The translations under genes were made by a program, and so were the position numbers. Of a stretch of DNA of 64,000 nt, positions 58,066 through 64,000 are shown piece by piece; the stretch's first letter is position 1; the number at the start of each line of letters is the position of its first letter. The DNA is from JAHRAW01 sp965243285 (GTDB taxonomy: Bacteria; Pseudomonadota; Gammaproteobacteria; Arenicellales; Poriferihabitantaceae). Under the pieces are notes generated by a model that saw only the letters and a program-made list of their open reading frames with translations, searched no databases and was not told where the DNA came from. The DNA is taken from positions 434,001-498,000 of the forward strand of contig OZ251537.1 in assembly GCA_965243285.1 (NCBI GenBank), given 5' to 3'.

Positions 58066-60480
58066 ATGCCATCCACCACCCCGCCGCCGCCCGAAAGTCG
58101 GTGGTATACCAGCGTCTGCCCCCACGATTGCCCCTCCGCTTGCGCCTTGGAGGTCGAAGTGGTGGGGGGAATGGCGGCCGATTCGGCAAATCCGGCGGAT
58201 TCATCGGCCATGGACGCGATTTCGGCGAATTCATTGGATTCCACCGCAAATTCAGCGGAATCGAGCGCAGATTCAGCCAATTCGCCAACTCCGGCAATAA
58301 AATCACCCCATCCCCGACCAGATTCACCCGATTCCACCACAAATTCAGCAGATTCGAACGCGGATTCACCCGATTCCACCGCAAATTCAGCACATTCGAA
58401 CGCGGATTCGCCCGATTCCACCGCAGATTCAGCACATTCGAACGCGGATTCACCCGATTCCACCGCAGATTCAGCACATTCGACCGCCCCCCATCCCCCC
58501 AAAATCGGCCGCAAAATCGGCCGCATCCGAGGCTCCCGCCACAACCCCTACACCGCCGGCGTCATCTGCGCCAAAGTAGCGCGCTACGCCGAGCGCATCG
58601 GCCACCCCCAGCGCCTCACCCAGCCGCTACGGCGCATCGGCGGCAAATCATCCGCGCCGCGTTTCGCGCCCATCAGTTGGGACGAAGCCCTGGATTTAAC
58701 CGCCGCCCGTTTTGCCGACACGGCGCGCGAGTTCGGCGCCGAGGCGGTGTGGCCGTACCACTACGGCGGCACCATGGGGCTGGTGCAGCGCGACACCATC
58801 ATGCGCCTCACCCACGCCATGGGCTATTCCCGCCTGCATAAAACCTTCTGCACGCAGATAGCCTACGATGGCTGGCGCGCCGGCGCCGGCGCCCTGCTCG
58901 GCGCCGATGGCCGCGAGATGGCGGACAGCGACCTCATCGTCATTTGGGGCTGCAACGCCGCCGCCACGCAAATCAATGTGATGCACCATGTGGGCAAAGC
59001 GCGGCGCCGTGGCGCGCAACTGGTGGTCATAGACCCCTACCGCACCGCCACCGCCAAAATCGCCGACCTACATTTAGCCCCCCGCCCCGGCACCGATGGC
59101 GCGCTAGCCTGCGCGGTGATGCATCTGCTGTTCAAAAACGGCCACGCCGACCGCGCCTACATGGCCAAATACAGCGCCGACCCAGCGGCCTTCGAGGGCC
59201 ACCTAAAAACCCGCACCCCAACCTGGGCGGCGGCGATAACCGGCCTGTCGGTGGCGCAAATCACCGCCTTCGCGGCGCAATACGGCAATACCGGCCGCAG
59301 TTATATCCGCCTCGGCATCGGTTTTTCGCGCAGCCGCAATGGCGCCGTCAATGTGCATGCGGCGTCGTGTCTGCCGGTCATCACCGGCGCCTGGCAATAT
59401 CGCGGCGGCGGCGCCTTGCTCGCCACTTCGGATTCATTCGTGATGGACGAAAGCCCGATTCAAGGCCCGGCGCCGGCCGCAAACGCCGCCCGCACCCTCG
59501 ATATGTCGCAAATCGGCGCCGTTTTGTGCGGCGACGCCACCGCCTTAGCCCGCGGCCCGCCGGTCAAATCCATGCTGATTCAAAACACCAACCCCATGCT
59601 CGTGGCGCCCGATTTAGGGGCCGTGAAACGCGGCTTGAGGCGCGATGATTTATTCGTCTGCGTACACGAGCAATTTATGACCGAAACCGCGCAACTGGCG
59701 GATGTCATCCTGCCGGCCACCATGTTCGTAGAACATGACGACCTATACCGCAGTTACGGCCAAACCTTCCTGCAATTGGGCGATAAAATCCTGCCCCCGC
59801 CGGGCCAATGCCGCTCCAATCGCGAGGTAATCGCCGCCCTCGCCAGCCGCCTCGGCGTCGGCGCCGGTTTCGCCTGCAACGCCCAAGATTTGGTCGATAA
59901 AACCTTAGCCGCATCCGGTTATCCGCCGCGCTGCCAATTCACCCGCCGTCATTTTATCGACTGCGCCCCGCCTTTCGAACGCGCCCATTTCCTAGACGGC
60001 TTCCACTGGCCGGATAAAAAATTCCGCTTCGCGCCGGATTGGTCGGCGCTCGGCCCCTACGCCCAACACATGCCCACCTGGCCCGACCACTGGGATGTAA
60101 TAGACAACCCCACCGCGCAACACCCCCTGCGACTGGTCGCCGCCCCATCGCGCGGCTACTTAAACAGCACCTTCAACCAATCGCCATCTTCCATCCGCCA
60201 TGAAAAACGCCCGCAACTGAAAATCCACCCCGCCACCGCGCAAAAATTCGCCATCGCCGATGGCGCCGCGGTGCGCGTCGGCAACCGCTTAGGCGGCCTC
60301 ACCGTCACCGCCCAACACGCCCCCACCCAGCCCGACACCGTGGTATTAGAAGGCATCTGGCCAGCCCACGCCTTCCCCGAAAACATCGGCATCAACCTGC
60401 TCATCAGCGCTGCCCCAGCGGCCCCTAACGGTGGCGCCGCCTTTCACGACACCGCCGTGTGGGTACAGCCAGCCGAGTGA
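58066..60480 (+). CDS. Molybdopterin-dependent oxidoreductase with repetitive insertion
   Basis: A cytoplasmic member of the formate-dehydrogenase/BisC superfamily (no Tat signal at the N-terminus). The [4Fe-4S] cysteines are Cys18, Cys22 and Cys26 in SVCPHDCPSACALEVE, and Cys168 in AGVICAKVARYAERIGHPQRL. Between them about 110 residues of Ser/Asp/Ala/Asn/Thr/Pro repeats intervene (residues 36-150), including a 14-residue unit NADSPDSTADSAHS, four copies at the DNA level. After this the protein is ordinary: APISWDEALDLTAARF, YHYGGTMGLVQRDTIMRLTHAMGYSRLH, GCNAAATQINVMHHV, DPYRTATAKIADLHL, NTNPMLVAPDL, and the C-terminal domain AAPSRGYLNSTFNQSPSS. Length 804 aa. Substrate unknown; I see no electron-transfer partner gene nearby. 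Confidence 0.87.
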   Translation: MPSTTPPPPESRWYTSVCPHDCPSACALEVEVVGGMAADSANPADSSAMDAISANSLDSTANSAESSADSANSPTPAIKSPHPRPDSPDSTTNSADSNADSPDSTANSAHSNADSPDSTADSAHSNADSPDSTADSAHSTAPHPPKIGRKIGRIRGSRHNPYTAGVICAKVARYAERIGHPQRLTQPLRRIGGKSSAPRFAPISWDEALDLTAARFADTAREFGAEAVWPYHYGGTMGLVQRDTIMRLTHAMGYSRLHKTFCTQIAYDGWRAGAGALLGADGREMADSDLIVIWGCNAAATQINVMHHVGKARRRGAQLVVIDPYRTATAKIADLHLAPRPGTDGALACAVMHLLFKNGHADRAYMAKYSADPAAFEGHLKTRTPTWAAAITGLSVAQITAFAAQYGNTGRSYIRLGIGFSRSRNGAVNVHAASCLPVITGAWQYRGGGALLATSDSFVMDESPIQGPAPAANAARTLDMSQIGAVLCGDATALARGPPVKSMLIQNTNPMLVAPDLGAVKRGLRRDDLFVCVHEQFMTETAQLADVILPATMFVEHDDLYRSYGQTFLQLGDKILPPPGQCRSNREVIAALASRLGVGAGFACNAQDLVDKTLAASGYPPRCQFTRRHFIDCAPPFERAHFLDGFHWPDKKFRFAPDWSALGPYAQHMPTWPDHWDVIDNPTAQHPLRLVAAPSRGYLNSTFNQSPSSIRHEKRPQLKIHPATAQKFAIADGAAVRVGNRLGGLTVTAQHAPTQPDTVVLEGIWPAHAFPENIGINLLISAAPAAPNGGAAFHDTAVWVQPAE
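58321..58484 (+). repeat. 42-bp in-frame tandem repeat inside the molybdoenzyme gene
   Basis: Four units start at 58321, 58363, 58405 and 58447 (the last 38 bp). Each begins GATTC(A/G)CCCGATTCCACC and encodes the 14-residue DSPDSTA(N/D)SAHSNA pattern. Related GATTC-rich units extend upstream to about 58170. Confidence 0.85.
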
Positions 60481-60520
60481 TTGGGTGAGGGGCTGTTGCT
60501 TTTGACTACGGTGGCAGCCG

Positions 60521-60585
60521 CCCACCAAATCTGTCGAATCTATCGGCGCGGTCAGATTTCACCCCCCCCAAAGCATGGGGAGTGA
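60521..60585. repeat. Double stem-loop repeat module (copy 5)
   Basis: Stem 1 pairs AAATCTG (60527-60533) with CAGATTT (60553-60559). A second arm pairs TCACCCCCC-type sequence (60559-60568) with GGGGAGTGA (60577-60585). Most diverged copy. Confidence 0.6.
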
Positions 60586-60601
60586 AACAACATCAAAATT
60601 A

Positions 60602-60777
60602 GGGATTTATATACTTAAATCCCCGGCAGAAAAGCGGGGGAAGTGAAAAGTCGGAAGTTCTGAGTTGTCTACCAGAAAATTTTGCGCTGTCGCTGCTATT
60701 GCCAGCAGTTTTGGTGGGCGCGACGAGTGATGCCCATAAACCAAACCAGGCAAGCAGATTTTAAGTCTATAACTCCC
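60602..60777. mobile_element. Small MITE-like element, 176 bp
   Basis: Begins GGGATTTATATACTTAAATC (60602) and ends with the inverted AGTCTATAACTCCC (60777). The ends match those of the elements at 4199-4546 and 15049-16825. The left flank is AAAATTA and the right flank TTTTTTC, so no target duplication survives. No coding capacity. Confidence 0.5.
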
Positions 60778-60801
60778 TTTTTTCGATGGGGGTTGGGGAG
60801 G

Positions 60802-63800
60802 TCAAGCGCTGGCGGTTTGGTTTAGGTCGGTGGTTTCGTAGTGGAATTTGACGCTTTCGGCGCCCAGTTGGGCGGTTAATTTATCGATAAGATCTTCGTT
60901 GGGGTGAATTTTCCAGCTTGCGCCGAATTTTAGTCGGCCGCTTTCGCCGCTGGCGCGCAGGTAACGGACGCTGATTTCGATGCCGCCGCCGCGGTGGGTT
61001 GCCAGGGTGTTGTGGAGAGTTTTTATGGCGTCGGCGGTGAGGTGGGTTTGGCGCAGGTTGAGGCGGATGCGCCGCAGGCAGCGGCGGCGGAAAGTTTCTA
61101 TATCGACGATGACATCGGCCGCCATTTTGACGCCGCCGTTGAAATCGTCGGCGCTGAATTCACCCTGCACGATTAGCACCTTGCCCGGCTGCAATAAGGC
61201 GCGACTGGCGCCGTAGCGCTGAACATAGGCGGTGGCGGCGGCGCGTTCGGCGGGGCTGCGGCGGCCGCGCTGATATTTTTCCGCGTATAGGGCGACTTCG
61301 ATGCGTTCGCTGGCGTTGTCTAACACCGCCACCACGATTTTCCCCCGCCGCGCTTTGATTTCGCGCACGCCGATGACCAAACCGGCGAATAATCCGGCTT
61401 GGGGGGAAGATAAATCCAGCGCTTCGACTTGGCTTTTCACCACCCCGGCCAACTCGGCGCGGTAGCGGTGGTAGGGGTGGCCGGTGAGATACAAGCCCAG
61501 CGCTTCTTTTTCGGCCTCGAGAATTTGCTGCGCGCTCCATTTGGCCACGCCCATGGCGACCGGTTTGGCCGGCGGCGTAGTGACCGCGCCGAACATATCG
61601 TGCTGGCCGCAGCGCTGGCCGCGACGCTGCTGTTCGGCCGCTTGCATGGCCACGCCGAGGTCGGCCATCAGGGCCGCTGGGTGGGCGCCCAACTCATGCG
61701 CGGCGCCGCTTTTTATCAGCGCCTCGAGGGCTTTTTTGCTGGCGATGCGCGCTTCCAGCCGCTGGCACAAATCGAATAAATCGGCGAATTTACCGTTTTT
61801 TTCGCGCTCTTCTACGATGCCGTCGCTAACATTTTTGCCGATGCCCTTGATGGCGCCGATGCCGTACAAAATGGTGCGCTCATCCATGGCGCGAAAGCCG
61901 TGCCAGCCGGCGTTTAGGTTCGGCGGCTGGATTTTGATGCCGAGTTGGGCGCAGTCGAACAGCAATGTCATCACTTGGTCGGTGTCGCCGAGCATGGCGG
62001 TCAGCGTGGCCGCCATATAAGCCGCCGGGTGGCGCGCCTTCAGCCACGCGGTGTGATAGGCGACCATGGCATAGGCCACGGAATGCGATTTATTAAACCC
62101 GTAACCGGCGAATTTTTCCATCAAATCGAAAATCGTGGCCGCCAATCTGGCCGCCACGCCACGCGCCACGGCCCCGTCCACGAACACGGTGCGCTGGCGC
62201 GCCATTTCGTCGACCTTTTTCTTGCCCATGGCGGCGCGCAGGAGGTCGGCGCCGCCCAAGGTGTAGCCGGCCAAGGTTTGCGCTATCTGCATGACCTGCT
62301 CTTGATAGACGATGACGCCGTAGGTGGGCTCGAGAATCGGCGCTAAATCGGCGTGCGGATAGGTGATTTTTTCGCGGCCATGCTTGCGGTTGATGAAATC
62401 CTCCACCATGCCGGATTCCAGCGGGCCCGGGCGATACAGCGCCACTAACGCCACCAAATCGTCGAATTTATCCGGCTGCAGGCGCACGATTAATTTTTTC
62501 ATGCCGCTGGATTCCAACTGAAACACCGCCGTGGTGGCGCCGCGACGGATGAGGCTGTAGGTGTCGGGGTCGTCTAGGGGCGTTGCCGCCATATCCAACG
62601 GCGGCTCGCCGGCGCGGGTTTTTTGCGCATTTATCATGCTCACCGCCAGTTCAATGATGGTGAGGTTGCGCAAGCCCAAAATATCGAATTTGACCAAGCC
62701 GATGGCTTCCAAATCGCCCAAATCCAACTGCGTGAGCGCTTGGCTGCCGTGGGCGGTGGCGTACAGCGGGGTATATTCGGTGAGGGTTTGCGGGGCGATG
62801 ACCAGCCCGGCGGCGTGCTTGCCGGCGTGGCGGGTGATGCCCTCTAATTGCTGCGCGTTGTCGAGCAATTTCTGCACCTCGCGGTCTTCGCGGCAGCGCT
62901 GGGCGAGGGCGTCTTCCTCCGCCAAGGCGGCTTGTAAGGTGATGCCGATGCGCGCCGGAATCAACTTGGCGATTTGGTCCACTTGGCCATACGGCAGGCC
63001 CATAGCGCGCCCGACATCGCGAATCACCGCCTTGGCCGCCATGCTGCCGAAGGTGGTGATTTGCGCCACTTGCGCGGCGCCATAGCGCTTCGCGATGTAG
63101 TCGATAACGCGCTCACGGCCGTCTACGCAAAAATCGATGTCGAAATCCGGCAATGACACGCGCTCGGGGTTTAGGAAGCGCTCGAACAGCAGCCCGTAGC
63201 GCAGCGGGTCGATTTCGGTGATGCCAAGGCTCCACGCCACTAACGAGCCGGCGCCGGAGCCGCGTCCGGGGCCCACCGGAATGCGCTGTTTTTTCGACCA
63301 CGCGATGAAATCGGCGACGATCAAAAAATAGCCGTCGAAGCCCATGTCGGCGATGATGCCGAGTTCGCGGTCGAGGCGAGCGCTGTAATCGGCCGCATCC
63401 AAATCACTGCCCATGCCGGCCGCCGCCTGGCGCTGCGCCAATCCGGCTTGTGCCTGGTCGCGCAAGGTTTGCCCCACTTCATCGGCCGCCGCATCCGGGT
63501 AGGCCGGCATAAAATGCTGCTCGAACTGAAAGAACAGATTGCAGCGCTGGGCGATTTCCACGGTGTTGGCGATGGCGTGCGGAAAGTCGGCGAACAACGT
63601 CGCCATCTGCTCGGCGCTGTGCATAAATTGGCGCGGGGTAAAGCGGTGGGCGCGGCGTGAATCGTCCAAAGTGCGCCCTTCGTTTATGCACACCCGAATC
63701 TCATGGATGTCGAAGGCCTCGGCTTCGATAAATTCCACCCGACTGGTGGCCACCAAACCGACGCCGCGCGCCGCCGCTATCTGCGCGGCGCGCTGAATGT

Positions 63801-64000
63801 AATCTTCCTCGCCGTTGTGGCCGATGCGGCTGAGTTGGAAATACAACCGCTCGCCGAACAATTTTTGGTAGCTATCCACCACGCCATCGGTGGCCGCTGC
63901 GGCGCTGGTTTTGGCGAGCGGACCGTCATGCTCATCGAACAACACCAGCAAGCCTTCGTGCTGGCGCGCCAATTCGTCCCACTTCACCACCACCTTGCCG
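60802..64000 (-). CDS. dnaE: DNA polymerase III alpha subunit (5' end outside the window)
   Basis: Replicative polymerase. The frame is open to the window's right edge, so about 100 N-terminal residues (first part of the PHP domain) are missing. Visible are the rest of the PHP domain, the polymerase signature GPGRGSGAGSLVAWSLGITEIDP, the active-site PDFDIDFC, the fingers, and KFAGYGFNKSHSVAYAMVAYHTAWLKA. The clamp-binding motif GQHDMFG is about 270 residues from the end. An OB domain and C-terminal tau-binding part follow. 1,063 residues are seen, consistent with a full length near 1,160. Confidence 0.96.
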   Translation of the reverse strand, partial: GKVVVKWDELARQHEGLLVLFDEHDGPLAKTSAAAATDGVVDSYQKLFGERLYFQLSRIGHNGEEDYIQRAAQIAAARGVGLVATSRVEFIEAEAFDIHEIRVCINEGRTLDDSRRAHRFTPRQFMHSAEQMATLFADFPHAIANTVEIAQRCNLFFQFEQHFMPAYPDAAADEVGQTLRDQAQAGLAQRQAAAGMGSDLDAADYSARLDRELGIIADMGFDGYFLIVADFIAWSKKQRIPVGPGRGSGAGSLVAWSLGITEIDPLRYGLLFERFLNPERVSLPDFDIDFCVDGRERVIDYIAKRYGAAQVAQITTFGSMAAKAVIRDVGRAMGLPYGQVDQIAKLIPARIGITLQAALAEEDALAQRCREDREVQKLLDNAQQLEGITRHAGKHAAGLVIAPQTLTEYTPLYATAHGSQALTQLDLGDLEAIGLVKFDILGLRNLTIIELAVSMINAQKTRAGEPPLDMAATPLDDPDTYSLIRRGATTAVFQLESSGMKKLIVRLQPDKFDDLVALVALYRPGPLESGMVEDFINRKHGREKITYPHADLAPILEPTYGVIVYQEQVMQIAQTLAGYTLGGADLLRAAMGKKKVDEMARQRTVFVDGAVARGVAARLAATIFDLMEKFAGYGFNKSHSVAYAMVAYHTAWLKARHPAAYMAATLTAMLGDTDQVMTLLFDCAQLGIKIQPPNLNAGWHGFRAMDERTILYGIGAIKGIGKNVSDGIVEEREKNGKFADLFDLCQRLEARIASKKALEALIKSGAAHELGAHPAALMADLGVAMQAAEQQRRGQRCGQHDMFGAVTTPPAKPVAMGVAKWSAQQILEAEKEALGLYLTGHPYHRYRAELAGVVKSQVEALDLSSPQAGLFAGLVIGVREIKARRGKIVVAVLDNASERIEVALYAEKYQRGRRSPAERAAATAYVQRYGASRALLQPGKVLIVQGEFSADDFNGGVKMAADVIVDIETFRRRCLRRIRLNLRQTHLTADAIKTLHNTLATHRGGGIEISVRYLRASGESGRLKFGASWKIHPNEDLIDKLTAQLGAESVKFHYETTDLNQTASA

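Larger units (their letters stand above)
60481..60801. other. Repeat-rich spacer between the molybdoenzyme gene and dnaE
   Basis: No gene. The convergent spacer contains a double stem-loop module (60521-60585) and the small element at 60602-60777. Confidence 0.65.

Noticed and set aside
58066..58130. Tat signal on the molybdopterin oxidoreductase, suggested by the tat genes in the window
   Set aside because: The N-terminus goes straight into the iron-sulfur cysteines with no RR motif or hydrophobic stretch, so the enzyme should be cytoplasmic.
57957..58544. Minus-strand open frame with VESGESAFECAES repeats
   Set aside because: It is the antisense reading of the 42-bp repeat in the molybdoenzyme gene and of the AAAGCC tract.

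Overview
The window is a 64 kb chromosomal segment of a GC-rich gammaproteobacterium. The gene order supports this: birA-coaX-SPOR protein, then tRNA-Thr(UGU), Tyr, Gly, Thr(GGU), tuf, tRNA-Trp, secE, nusG, rplKAJL, rpoBC, rpsLG, fusA, tuf, and the S10, spc and alpha ribosomal operons. The his-tat, topA-dprA and aspS-FmdB neighbourhoods agree. I cannot name the genus. Many dispersed repeats and low-complexity insertions inside essential proteins suggest a lineage with loose control of simple repeats, possibly host-associated (inference).

Layout. 1-8.5 kb, mostly minus strand: the first codons of a probable DNA methyltransferase running off the left edge, galE, aspS, an FmdB-type zinc-ribbon protein, topA and dprA. 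8.9-14.4 kb, plus strand: hisB-hisH-hisA-hisF-hisI followed by tatABC; hisE is missing from its usual place between hisI and tatA. 14.5-17.0 kb: a three-level nest of mobile DNA. 17.1-18.8 kb: glutamine-dependent nadE. 18.9-52.7 kb, all minus strand: about 40 translation, transcription and secretion genes, including a 37-codon rpmJ and two tuf copies. 51.2-53.8 kb: five tRNA genes, one of them interrupted. 53.9-56.3 kb: SPOR protein, coaX, birA. 56.6-60.5 kb, plus strand: ispG and a molybdopterin oxidoreductase with a repetitive insertion. 60.8 kb to the end: dnaE, 5' end outside the window.

Three observations stand out. (1) The tRNA-Thr(UGU) gene at 53396-53766 is split directly after its anticodon by a 294-nt sequence with features of an Azoarcus-like group I intron and no endonuclease gene. 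(2) Between tatC and nadE an IS1595-family element (14484-17004; imperfect terminal repeats, 8-bp target duplication with one mismatch) is interrupted by a 1,777-bp unit with perfect 24-bp terminal repeats and a perfect 8-bp target duplication, and that unit holds a decayed IS1182-family transposase. (3) A family of intergenic repeats recurs through the window. It combines a double stem-loop (AAATC...GATTT, then ACTCCCC...GGGGAGT), AAAGCC-type low-complexity tracts, and in some copies GGGATTTATA-type terminal repeats with 8-bp target duplications. I regard these as MITE-like elements whose partner transposase is not visible here.

A further trend is Ala/Ser/Asp/Pro/Lys-rich insertions or tails in conserved proteins (L15, L3, S17, S3, TopA, GalE, BirA, IspG, FmdB, the molybdoenzyme), together with short tandem repeats in several spacers.
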